Assembly (NCBI GenBank): GCA_017577925.1
Contig: PKQU01000071.1
Span: forward strand, 1-9,340
Direction: 5' to 3'
Source of the DNA: Bacillota bacterium
GTDB taxonomy: Bacteria; Bacillota; Bacilli; Calditerricolales; Calditerricolaceae
Length of the DNA stretch: 9,340 bases
Below are positions 1 through 6,551 of this stretch, one piece after another. Below the pieces are notes generated by a model. It worked only from the letters and a program-made list of their open reading frames with translations. It was not told the DNA's origin and ran no database searches. Every line of letters begins with the position of its first letter. Within the stretch, counting starts at the first letter, position 1. The translations under genes were made by a program, and so were the position numbers.

Positions 1-1
1 C

Positions 2-943
2 GTGTTTCCCCATCCGCGGAGGCTGAAGCGGTTGGGTCGCCTCCTGCGCTTCTACCAAACGTCGGGGCTGCAAACGGCGGTGCGCAAAAGCGGCCTGCTG
101 CGCCTCCTTCCCGCCCACCTGCGCGACATGGAGGCCATCCTGCCCGTCCCGTCTCCTCGCGGCGTCGCCGAGGCTCTGGGCACCCGCATCCCGGCCAAAG
201 GCCGCGCCCTGGCCACGGTGGGCCTCTTCCGCGGGTGCGTGATGGACGTGCTGTATGCCGAAACCAACGCGAACCTCGCGCGGCTCCTTTCGGAAGCGGG
301 CTTTGACGTCGTCATCCCGCCGGAACAGACCTGCTGCGGCGCCCTGCACGCCCATGCCGGCGACACGGCAACGGCCCGCCGGCTGGCCCGCCGGAACATC
401 AAGGCGTTCCGCCGCGCCGGCGTCGATTTCGTCGTCCTCGCTGCCGGCGGCTGCGGAGCGATGCTCCAGGAATACGCCCATCTGCTGCCGGACAACGAGG
501 GGGCGCGTTGGCTGAGCGCGCGGGTGCGCGACGCCAGCCAGTTGTTCGTGGAAAGCGGCCGTCCGCTGCCCCTCGGTCGGCTGGAAGCGACGGTCACGTA
601 CCAGGACTCCTGCCACCTGCGCAATGTCATGGGCGTGCACCGGGAAGTGCGCCAGCTCCTTTCGTCCATCCCCGGGGTGACCTTCCGCGAGCTGCCCGAA
701 GCGGACCGCTGCTGCGGCTCGGCCGGCATTTACAACCTGACCCAGCCGGAGATGGCCGGGCGCATCCTCGAGCGGAAGATAAACCATGTGGCACGCCTTT
801 CGCCCGATCTCGTCGCCACTGGAAACCCCGGCTGCCTGCTGCAAATGCAGCTGGGCCTCTCTCGTGCGGGTCTTCACGGCTCCGTGCGTGCCGTGCACTG
901 GGTGGATGTGCTGGCCGAAGCGTTGGATGCGGCGCCTCGCTAA
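2..943 (+). CDS. glcF: Glycolate/lactate oxidase iron-sulfur subunit (GlcF/LutA type), 5' end outside window
   Basis: This is the C-terminal 313 residues of an Fe-S electron-transfer subunit that passes electrons from a flavin-dependent hydroxy-acid oxidase (GlcD partner) toward the quinone pool. Two cysteine-rich CCG domains are visible. The first runs from GLFRGCVMDV (about residue 74) to CCGALHAHAGD. The second runs from YQDSCHLRNVMG to CCGSAGIYNL. Between them lies AAGGCGAMLQEY, which is typical of GlcF. The family is usually about 430-450 residues and begins with a 2x[4Fe-4S] ferredoxin domain. That domain is absent here, so the reading frame must continue upstream; the GTG at base 2 is simply the first in-frame codon and not the true start. 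The stop is TAA at 941-943. The gene faces the chemotaxis genes. With lctP nearby, glycolate or lactate oxidation is the likely pathway. LutA, GlpC or another CCG-domain protein is the main alternative; the length and the AAGGCGAML block favour GlcF. Confidence 0.88.
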   Translation: MFPHPRRLKRLGRLLRFYQTSGLQTAVRKSGLLRLLPAHLRDMEAILPVPSPRGVAEALGTRIPAKGRALATVGLFRGCVMDVLYAETNANLARLLSEAGFDVVIPPEQTCCGALHAHAGDTATARRLARRNIKAFRRAGVDFVVLAAGGCGAMLQEYAHLLPDNEGARWLSARVRDASQLFVESGRPLPLGRLEATVTYQDSCHLRNVMGVHREVRQLLSSIPGVTFRELPEADRCCGSAGIYNLTQPEMAGRILERKINHVARLSPDLVATGNPGCLLQMQLGLSRAGLHGSVRAVHWVDVLAEALDAAPR

Positions 944-1000
944 CGCGTTATCCGCCCTGCCCCCTCTTCCCCACGTCCGGCCGGCTTATGCAGATGGAAC

Positions 1001-1045
1001 AAAAACGAGGGCCGCCGTCTCGCCTGCTGGCGAGAACGGGGCCCT
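1001..1045 (-). terminator. Intrinsic terminator of the downstream MCP gene
   Basis: A long hairpin is built from AGGGCC (1008-1013), CCGT (1015-1018) and CTCGCC (1019-1024), a TGCT loop, then GGCGAG (1029-1034), ACGG (1036-1039) and GGCCCT (1040-1045). This gives 16 base pairs with one unpaired base on each side. Read on the minus strand it is followed within two bases by five T (complement of A 1001-1005), about 33 bases after the MCP stop codon. The plus-strand exit has no T-run, so any termination of glcF here would be weak. Confidence 0.8.
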
Positions 1046-1077
1046 GTTCCCGTTCCACGCGGTAACCCCCTTTTGCG

Positions 1078-2706
1078 TCACTGCAGTCGGAACCGGTGCA
1101 CGATGCGCGTTAACTCGTCTGCTTTTTGGGCCAGCGTTTCCGCCTCGCCGGCCAGGTGGCGCACCGTCTCGCTCCGCGCCTCCGCCGTGGCCGCCATCTC
1201 CGCTGCCGCCTCGGTAAAACGCTGGGCAATCCCCGTCAAGTCCCCCATCACCTTCTCCATCTCCGTGCATTCCGCAAGCAGCTCCTCCGCGTGGCCGTGG
1301 TTCGCCGACACCTGCGCCTGCGCCTCCTCCACCGTCTCCCGCAACTGCCGCAGCGTCTCGCCTACCACCCCCACCGCCTCGACACCCTCCGCAATGGCCG
1401 CCACGCTCCGCTCCACCGCCTCTACCGCCTGCGCCGCCTCGCCCTGCATCTTCTCGATGATCTCCAGGATCGTCTTGGCAAAGGCGTTCGTCTCCGCGGC
1501 CAGCTTGCGTACCTCGTCGGCCACCACGGCAAAGCCGCGGCCGCTCTCCCCGGCCCGGGCCGCCTCGATGGAGGCATTGAGGGCAAGCAGGTTCGTCTGC
1601 CGCGCAATGGCCGTGATCGCCTGCGCGTGGCTGCCGATCTCCGCCGCGTCCGCCGCCACCCGGTTGACCGTGCGCACCGCCTCCTCGACGGCCCGCTCGA
1701 TCCCTTCCATCTTCGCTAGCGCTTCCCCGACGGCCCGCGTCCCGCCGGCCGCCGCCTCGGCGGCCTGGTCGCTGAGCTCCAGCGCCCGCCCCGTGTTCGC
1801 CTTCATCGCTTCCGCCGCCTTCGCCACCTCCTCGATCATCGCCAGCGCCTCCTCCAGCGCCGCAAACTGCTGCTCCGTTCCCTGACGGATGTTCTGCACC
1901 TCTCCGTTCAGCGCACGCAACGCCTCGGCCAGCTCGCGGGTCTCGCCGGCCTGCTGGGCACTGATCTCCCGCGACGTCGCCGCCGCCTGGGCCAGCTCCG
2001 ACAGGATGGCCCGCATGCCCAGCACGATCTTGTTCAGCTCGTAGCCAACCTGGTGAAAGCGGTCCCGGCGTTTTTCTTCTACCAGCCGGGTCAAGTCACC
2101 GGCGGCGATGTTCCGCGTGACGCGCATCCACTTGCGCACGGCACGTTGGATGGCGCCGTAAAACGCCCCTGCCGCAATGCCGCCGACGACCGCTCCGGTC
2201 CCAGCGGCAACGGCCCCGACTCCCCATTTTCCAGTCATGAGCAGCGCCACCACACCGGTACACAGGGACGGAACCAGGGCAAGTCCGGCTAGGGCCGGCC
2301 CCCAAAACGGCTCCTGGACGACGCGCCCCAACCGCAGGGTATAGCGTTTGGTGCCCGTCGACTCGATGGGACAGGATGCGTCAATGATCAGCTCGCCGGT
2401 GTTGCGCGGATACCACTGCAGAAGCGGCACATCAGTCGCGGCCACTTTTTTCGACACGGGGTCGGTATAGATTACCCCTTCGCGCAGCCGGTTGGTGTGG
2501 ATCACCCCGCGCAACTCGTCGTCGATAATGCCGATGTATTCGTCATCCCCGAGCTCACGATCAAAGAGCGCGTAGATTTCGCCTCGCACCGGTTCCAGTT
2601 CACCAGCTTGGCGAATGAGGGAGGAAACCTCCTGCGCGATCCGCTTGGCCTTCTCCAATGCTTGTTTGGCCTGTTTGCTCTGAAGAATGCGTGTATTCTG
2701 ATCCAA
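1078..2706 (-). CDS. Methyl-accepting chemotaxis protein with cytoplasmic sensor (copy 1, downstream)
   Basis: This chemoreceptor of 542 residues should control CheA kinase activity through CheW. The chosen start is a TTG at 2706: AGGAGG sits 7 bases upstream and the resulting N-terminus aligns with the sister protein (LDQNTRILQ against MEREPVRIL). An in-frame start farther upstream has no such site. Residues 1-130 form a soluble sensor with a helical lead and a Cache/PAS-like core (DDEYIGIIDDE, HTNRLREG, RNTGELIIDASCP). Two hydrophobic segments follow (about 137-157 and 161-184), then HAMP (about 186-232) and the MCP signalling domain. Its hairpin tip carries the canonical RQTNLLALNASIEAARAGE and GRGFAVVADEVRKLA blocks. 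No signal peptide or first membrane helix precedes the sensor, so the sensor should be in the cytoplasm. No C-terminal CheR-tethering pentapeptide is visible. It lies 92 bases behind the sister gene and is probably cotranscribed with it. The ligand is unknown. Confidence 0.93.
   Translation of the reverse strand: MDQNTRILQSKQAKQALEKAKRIAQEVSSLIRQAGELEPVRGEIYALFDRELGDDEYIGIIDDELRGVIHTNRLREGVIYTDPVSKKVAATDVPLLQWYPRNTGELIIDASCPIESTGTKRYTLRLGRVVQEPFWGPALAGLALVPSLCTGVVALLMTGKWGVGAVAAGTGAVVGGIAAGAFYGAIQRAVRKWMRVTRNIAAGDLTRLVEEKRRDRFHQVGYELNKIVLGMRAILSELAQAAATSREISAQQAGETRELAEALRALNGEVQNIRQGTEQQFAALEEALAMIEEVAKAAEAMKANTGRALELSDQAAEAAAGGTRAVGEALAKMEGIERAVEEAVRTVNRVAADAAEIGSHAQAITAIARQTNLLALNASIEAARAGESGRGFAVVADEVRKLAAETNAFAKTILEIIEKMQGEAAQAVEAVERSVAAIAEGVEAVGVVGETLRQLRETVEEAQAQVSANHGHAEELLAECTEMEKVMGDLTGIAQRFTEAAAEMAATAEARSETVRHLAGEAETLAQKADELTRIVHRFRLQ
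1128..2102 (-). repeat. Near-identical MCP signalling-domain repeat, copy 1
   Basis: This 975-base block matches 2849-3823 with seven substitutions, counted by eye at 1204, 1955, 1960, 1975, 1978, 2026 and 2095. The stretch 1205-1954 (750 bases) is identical. Six changes are silent; the one at 1955 gives Gln against Arg. The repeat begins inside HAMP and runs nearly to the C-terminus. Confidence 0.97.
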
Positions 2707-2713
2707 CGCAGAT

Positions 2714-2719
2714 CCTCCT
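2714..2719 (-). promoter_or_regulatory. Ribosome binding site fixing a TTG start
   Basis: The plus-strand CCTCCT reads AGGAGG on the minus strand, 7 bases before the TTG at 2706. No ATG or GTG codon is equally well placed. This site, together with alignment to the sister protein, decides the start of MCP copy 1. Confidence 0.8.
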
Positions 2720-2798
2720 TCCGTTCCCGTAAAGTGTTCCCTCACGCGTCCAACCGCTCTGGAGAAGACGAAGCACCATCGCCTGGCGCGTCAGCCGA

Positions 2799-4424
2799 TC
2801 ATTGCAGCCGGAACCGATGCACGATCCTGGTCAACTCACGGGCCTGTCGGGCCAGCGTTTCCGCCTCGCCGGCCAGGTGGCGCACCGTCTCGCTCCGCGC
2901 CTCCGCCGTGGCCGCCATCTCCGCCGCCGCCTCGGTAAAACGCTGGGCAATCCCCGTCAAGTCCCCCATCACCTTCTCCATCTCCGTGCATTCCGCAAGC
3001 AGCTCCTCCGCGTGGCCGTGGTTCGCCGACACCTGCGCCTGCGCCTCCTCCACCGTCTCCCGCAACTGCCGCAGCGTCTCGCCTACCACCCCCACCGCCT
3101 CGACACCCTCCGCAATGGCCGCCACGCTCCGCTCCACCGCCTCTACCGCCTGCGCCGCCTCGCCCTGCATCTTCTCGATGATCTCCAGGATCGTCTTGGC
3201 AAAGGCGTTCGTCTCCGCGGCCAGCTTGCGTACCTCGTCGGCCACCACGGCAAAGCCGCGGCCGCTCTCCCCGGCCCGGGCCGCCTCGATGGAGGCATTG
3301 AGGGCAAGCAGGTTCGTCTGCCGCGCAATGGCCGTGATCGCCTGCGCGTGGCTGCCGATCTCCGCCGCGTCCGCCGCCACCCGGTTGACCGTGCGCACCG
3401 CCTCCTCGACGGCCCGCTCGATCCCTTCCATCTTCGCTAGCGCTTCCCCGACGGCCCGCGTCCCGCCGGCCGCCGCCTCGGCGGCCTGGTCGCTGAGCTC
3501 CAGCGCCCGCCCCGTGTTCGCCTTCATCGCTTCCGCCGCCTTCGCCACCTCCTCGATCATCGCCAGCGCCTCCTCCAGCGCCGCAAACTGCTGCTCCGTT
3601 CCCTGACGGATGTTCTGCACCTCTCCGTTCAGCGCACGCAACGCCTCGGCCAGCTCGCGGGTCTCGCCGGCCTGCCGGGCGCTGATCTCCCGCGATGTTG
3701 CCGCCGCCTGGGCCAGCTCCGACAGGATGGCCCGCATGCCCAGCACAATCTTGTTCAGCTCGTAGCCAACCTGGTGAAAGCGGTCCCGGCGTTTTTCTTC
3801 TACCAGCCGGGTCAAATCACCGGATGAAATGTGGCGCGCGATGCGCAACCACTTCTCCACACGCCTTTCCAGAACCGCGTGGAAGAAGGCAGCGCCCACC
3901 GCGCCGACGGCCAGGCCGATCACCGTGGCAATGGCCCCTTCCGGCCAAGCGAAGGCCAACACCGTGCTCCCGGCGGCAGCGGGAGGAATCAGCCCCACCC
4001 CGTACATGGCCGGCTTCGAAAACGGCCGATGAAGGAGGCGACCCAAGCGCAGGTTGTACCGTCGGGCCCCTTCGGCCACCACCGGACAGGAAGCGTCGAT
4101 GACCAGTTCACCGGTGTTGCGGGAATACAGCTGCAAAAGCGGCTCCGTCGTTTGCGCGGCCTTCTGCCCCACCGGATCGGTGAAGCGCGTTCCCTCGCGC
4201 AGCCGGTTGGTGTGGACAAGCGCGCGCCCCTCCGGGTCTACAAGCAGCAGGTATTCATCGTCCTCCAGCTCGCCGTCCAGCAGCTCGTACACGCGCGCCC
4301 GCACGTCTTCCAGATCCCGCGCCTGCCGGAGAAGCGGCGCGATGCGTTCCGCCACCCGCTGCACCTTCCGCAGCGCGTCTCGTGCCGCCTTGCTCCGCAG
4401 GATGCGCACCGGTTCCCTCTCCAT
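2799..4424 (-). CDS. Methyl-accepting chemotaxis protein with cytoplasmic sensor (copy 2, upstream)
   Basis: This chemoreceptor has 541 residues. The ATG at 4424 is preceded at 7 bases by AGGAGG. Its architecture follows that of the neighbouring copy. Residues 1-130 form a soluble sensor (DDEYLLLVDPEGRALVHTNRLREG at about 55-78, SRNTGELVIDASCP at about 101-114). A membrane hairpin follows (about 140-160 and 163-184), then HAMP (about 185-230) and the cytoplasmic signalling coiled coil, with its tip around residues 366-398. The sensor resembles a Cache or PAS fold in its 'D-G-x-x-x-x-H-T-N' pattern, but the family assignment is by eye. From about residue 201 onward it is almost identical to copy 1, whereas the first 200 residues have clearly diverged. 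It is the first gene of a probable two-gene chemotaxis unit behind a SigD-like promoter. The ligand is unknown. Confidence 0.94.
   Translation of the reverse strand: MEREPVRILRSKAARDALRKVQRVAERIAPLLRQARDLEDVRARVYELLDGELEDDEYLLLVDPEGRALVHTNRLREGTRFTDPVGQKAAQTTEPLLQLYSRNTGELVIDASCPVVAEGARRYNLRLGRLLHRPFSKPAMYGVGLIPPAAAGSTVLAFAWPEGAIATVIGLAVGAVGAAFFHAVLERRVEKWLRIARHISSGDLTRLVEEKRRDRFHQVGYELNKIVLGMRAILSELAQAAATSREISARQAGETRELAEALRALNGEVQNIRQGTEQQFAALEEALAMIEEVAKAAEAMKANTGRALELSDQAAEAAAGGTRAVGEALAKMEGIERAVEEAVRTVNRVAADAAEIGSHAQAITAIARQTNLLALNASIEAARAGESGRGFAVVADEVRKLAAETNAFAKTILEIIEKMQGEAAQAVEAVERSVAAIAEGVEAVGVVGETLRQLRETVEEAQAQVSANHGHAEELLAECTEMEKVMGDLTGIAQRFTEAAAEMAATAEARSETVRHLAGEAETLARQARELTRIVHRFRLQ
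2849..3823 (-). repeat. Near-identical MCP signalling-domain repeat, copy 2
   Basis: This is the partner of 1128-2102, at a constant offset of 1721 bases and in the same orientation, with no internal indel. Homology falls sharply at both ends. The last 50 bases of the two genes differ at about 14 positions, and upstream of the HAMP region the two sequences are only moderately similar. Confidence 0.97.
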
Positions 4425-4431
4425 CGAAACA

Positions 4432-4437
4432 CCTCCT
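4432..4437 (-). promoter_or_regulatory. Ribosome binding site of MCP copy 2
   Basis: The plus-strand CCTCCT reads AGGAGG (extended as AGGAGGTG) on the minus strand, 7 bases before the ATG at 4424. It is a near-perfect anti-16S match and supports that start. Confidence 0.85.
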
Positions 4438-4460
4438 GTTCCCAGAATTCGTTACCATTT

Positions 4461-4489
4461 AAATCGGCGAAAAGATCGAAATTCTTTTG
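4461..4489 (-). promoter_or_regulatory. Putative SigD-type (flagella/chemotaxis) promoter for the MCP pair
   Basis: On the minus strand, GCCGATTT (complement of 4461-4468) matches 7 of 8 bases of the Bacillus SigD -10 consensus GCCGATAT. An AAAA or CAAA -35 element lies 16 or 17 bases upstream (within 4485-4489), against consensus TAAA with about 15 bases. The -10 ends 36 bases before the ATG at 4424, which leaves room for a leader with the ribosome binding site. The position in front of chemoreceptors makes a motility sigma factor plausible. It is not proven. Confidence 0.6.
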
Positions 4490-4540
4490 CCCCATTTTTG
4501 CCCGTTTTCCGCCCGCTGGACGGGATACATCACGAAATGC

Positions 4541-4563
4541 AAAAAAAACCGGCCCTTCCGGCC
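4541..4563 (-). terminator. Intrinsic terminator of lctP
   Basis: On the minus strand a short GC stem, CCGG/CCGG (4558-4561 with 4549-4552), encloses a 5-base loop and can be extended by two G-U pairs. It runs directly into eight T (complement of A 4541-4548). It lies about 70 bases after the lctP stop and upstream of the MCP promoter, so it separates the two transcription units. Confidence 0.7.
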
Positions 4564-4631
4564 ACCTGAAAATTCCCGCTTTTGGTCGTCTTGTCTGCTC
4601 CCGATGCCCGCCATCCACCCCGGCAAAGCCC

Positions 4632-6317
4632 TCACGCGTATCCAATCGCAAGCCCACACACCAACGCCAACAAGCCCAAACTGTACTTGAGGGCAAACCG
4701 AAACAGCTTCGCTTCCTTCCCCACCAGATTCGTCACCGCACACACAATGGCCAGGGACTGCGGGGAAACCATCTTTCCCACCGCACCGCCGGCGGCATTG
4801 GCCGCCACCAAGAGCGCCGAATCCACACCAACCCGCTGCGCCACAACGTGTTGCAACGGAGCAAACAACACATTGGATGACGTGTTGCTGCCCGTTGCCA
4901 TAACCCCCAGCCAGCCCAACACCGGAGACACAAGCGGAAAAAGGGAGCCCGTCTTGGCCAGGAACACGCCCAACGTCGCCGAGAGTCCGGCATAACGGGC
5001 CAGATACGCTACACCCAGCAGGAGGCTGATCGTCACCAACGAACGCCCGAGCTCCCGCAGTGTTTGGCCGCCTACTGTCAGGTACGCCCGCCACGACAGG
5101 CAAAACAGCGGCTTGGCCGCCAGCGCCGCGAGGAACACGGCCGTTGCCGCCGCGCCCAGCCCGTTGAAGACGTACACCGCCGGAAGGGGCATGGGGACGG
5201 AGGCGGCCGGCGGCATCACCCACACCCGTTCATGCAGTGCCGGAACCGGCACCACGATCGCTGCGCGGTCCAACAACTCCTTTACCGCCGGCACGTTCCA
5301 AACGCCAACGACGGCAATCAACAGCAAGAAGGGTGACCAGGCGCGCAGAACCTGCCCTGCCGGTATCGATTCAGGACGCCCCTCGCCCATCTCCGCCCCC
5401 CGTGGCCAAAGGGACGGGCCTCCACGTTGGGCAGCCGCAGCCGCCACTTCATCTGCGGCCAGCCACCGGACAGACGCCGCCGCACCCGCACGGGCCGTCC
5501 TGCCCCTCCGCTGCACCACCCGCACAAATCCGACCAGCGCCGCCATACTGGCCAAGGGCGCCAACACGCTGGGCAATTCGTACAGTCCCTTCGATGCGAG
5601 CACAACCTGCACGAGGGCAAAGGTACCGCCGGCTGCCGCCGCGGCAGGCCATGTCTCGCGCACGCCGCGCCAGCCATCGACGATCGCCACCAAGAGAAAG
5701 GGGATAATAAGCGACAACGGCATCACCAGAAGGGCTGCCGCCCGGCTGATGGACGAAGCGTCAAGCCCCGTCATCTGGGCGGCCACGACGATAGGGATGC
5801 CCACTGTGGCCCACGCAACCGGTGCCGTGTTGGCCACCAGACACAGCCCCGCCGCGAGCAGAGGTCGAAACCCCAGGCCCACGAGCAGCGCCGCCGTGAT
5901 GGCCTCCGGCGTGCCAAAACCGGCCACCCCCTCCAGGAACCCGCCAAACCCGTACGCGATGAGGAGCACCTGCAGCCGCCGGTCGGCGGTGATCTGCCCA
6001 ATCGAGGCGCGAATCACCGCCACGAGCCCGCTGGTCTCCGCCAGTTTGTACAAGAATACCGCCGCCAGCACCACCCCGCCAATCGGCCACAGGCCATAGG
6101 CCACGCCGTATCCCGCCGCGGCCAGGGCCATCGCGGGCGGCATGCGCCAAACGCCAACGGCCAACAAGATCGCCAGCGCAAGGGCAATCAGGGCAGCCCG
6201 GTATCCCCGAACACGGCGCACAGCCAACAGATACACAAACGCCCCAACGGGCACGAGGGCGCACGCCGCCGACGCCGCCAACTGTCCGCCCACCGGCGTG
6301 TACACCTGTTCCCACAT
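4632..6317 (-). CDS. lctP: L-lactate permease, LctP family
   Basis: This is an integral membrane transporter of 561 residues, predicted to import L-lactate and possibly D-lactate or glycolate with protons. Family hallmarks are present: GFLEGVAGFGTPEAI followed by VANTAPVAWATVGIP in the middle, and GSNTSSNVLFAPLQ followed by NAAGGAVGKMVSPQSLAIV near the C-terminus. Hydrophobic helices occur throughout. One long polar loop follows GFVRVVQRRGR and lies before AWSPFLLLI. The length agrees with the usual 540-560. The ATG at 6317 is chosen because AAGGAG lies 9 bases upstream and the protein then starts MWEQVYTPVGG, like known family members; a TTG two codons earlier sits too close to that site. 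The gene has its own promoter and terminator, so it seems monocistronic. With glcF close by, it fits lactate or glycolate use. Confidence 0.93.
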   Translation of the reverse strand: MWEQVYTPVGGQLAASAACALVPVGAFVYLLAVRRVRGYRAALIALALAILLAVGVWRMPPAMALAAAGYGVAYGLWPIGGVVLAAVFLYKLAETSGLVAVIRASIGQITADRRLQVLLIAYGFGGFLEGVAGFGTPEAITAALLVGLGFRPLLAAGLCLVANTAPVAWATVGIPIVVAAQMTGLDASSISRAAALLVMPLSLIIPFLLVAIVDGWRGVRETWPAAAAAGGTFALVQVVLASKGLYELPSVLAPLASMAALVGFVRVVQRRGRTARAGAAASVRWLAADEVAAAAAQRGGPSLWPRGAEMGEGRPESIPAGQVLRAWSPFLLLIAVVGVWNVPAVKELLDRAAIVVPVPALHERVWVMPPAASVPMPLPAVYVFNGLGAAATAVFLAALAAKPLFCLSWRAYLTVGGQTLRELGRSLVTISLLLGVAYLARYAGLSATLGVFLAKTGSLFPLVSPVLGWLGVMATGSNTSSNVLFAPLQHVVAQRVGVDSALLVAANAAGGAVGKMVSPQSLAIVCAVTNLVGKEAKLFRFALKYSLGLLALVCGLAIGYA

Positions 6318-6326
6318 CGGCAACCG

Positions 6327-6332
6327 CTCCTT
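6327..6332 (-). promoter_or_regulatory. Ribosome binding site deciding the lctP start
   Basis: The complement reads AAGGAG and lies 9 bases before the ATG at 6317, but only 3 bases before the in-frame TTG at 6323. The spacing rules out the TTG. Confidence 0.75.
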
Positions 6333-6337
6333 GTTAT

Positions 6338-6356
6338 ATAACAGTCATAGTATTAT
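6338..6356. promoter_or_regulatory. Imperfect inverted repeat between the lctP promoter and start, possible operator
   Basis: ATAACA (6338-6343) and TATTAT (6351-6356) form arms separated by seven bases, with one mismatch in six. The site overlaps the edge of the -10 element and the expected transcription start, which is where a repressor would bind. AT-rich arms can arise by chance, so no regulator is named. Confidence 0.25.
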
Positions 6357-6383
6357 CCTATCTGTTTTAGCTCACTTTGGCAA
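6355..6383 (-). promoter_or_regulatory. Putative SigA-type promoter of lctP
   Basis: On the minus strand, TTGCCA (complement of 6378-6383; five of six to TTGACA) is followed after exactly 17 bases by TAGGAT (complement of 6355-6360; four of six to TATAAT). The region just downstream is AT-rich. The -10 ends 37 bases before the ATG. This is a moderate match in a place where a promoter is needed, since the sftA terminator lies just upstream. Confidence 0.55.
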
Positions 6384-6436
6384 CCCCTTCCGCTGCGGCA
6401 ACCTGAGCGCGGGCACCGGAACCAGGGCAACGCGAC

Positions 6437-6471
6437 AAAAAAATCGACGCCTTGCCCATTGGCAAGGCGTC
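6437..6471 (-). terminator. Strong intrinsic terminator of sftA
   Basis: The arms GACGCCTTGCC (6446-6456) and GGCAAGGCGTC (6461-6471) form a perfect 11-base-pair stem with a 4-base loop. On the minus strand it is followed within two bases by seven T (complement of A 6437-6443). It lies 80 bases after the sftA stop codon. The T-run exists only on the minus strand, so it serves sftA and shields lctP from read-through. Confidence 0.93.
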
Positions 6472-6485
6472 TGCTGCAGGCCAGC

Positions 6486-6509
6486 GGACGGTCAGGCGGC
6501 TGACCGTCC
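6486..6509. repeat. Perfect inverted repeat (hairpin) between sftA and its terminator
   Basis: GGACGGTCA (6486-6494) and TGACCGTCC (6501-6509) are exact reverse complements around a six-base spacer, GGCGGC. No T-run follows on either strand, so it is not an intrinsic terminator by itself. It would form a stem in the 3' untranslated region of the sftA message. It may protect the message from 3' exonucleases or bind a dimeric protein as DNA; the sequence does not decide. Confidence 0.6.
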
Positions 6510-6551
6510 TTCGCCACACCCGGCAGCAAGGGGACGGCGGCTCGCCCGGCT

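Noticed and set aside
1073..1885. Long plus-strand open frames opposite both MCP genes (also 2497-3606), which look like a repeated Ala/Ser-rich protein.
   Set aside because: They are antisense shadows of the GC-rich signalling domain. Their composition is low complexity, they lack ribosome sites, and their sameness simply mirrors the MCP repeat.
1128..3823. The two direct repeats as ends of a mobile element or transposon.
   Set aside because: They lie within coding sequence of two intact receptors, with no transposase, terminal inverted repeats or target duplication.
2739..4639. Shared 11-mer CCCTCACGCGT at 2739-2749 and 4629-4639.
   Set aside because: An 11-base match is expected several times by chance in 9 kb of GC-rich sequence, and the second copy includes the lctP stop codon.
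4459..5223. A Gly/Arg-rich minus-strand frame overlapping the end of lctP and the intergenic region.
   Set aside because: It is out of frame with conserved LctP motifs and runs through the lctP terminator and the MCP promoter.
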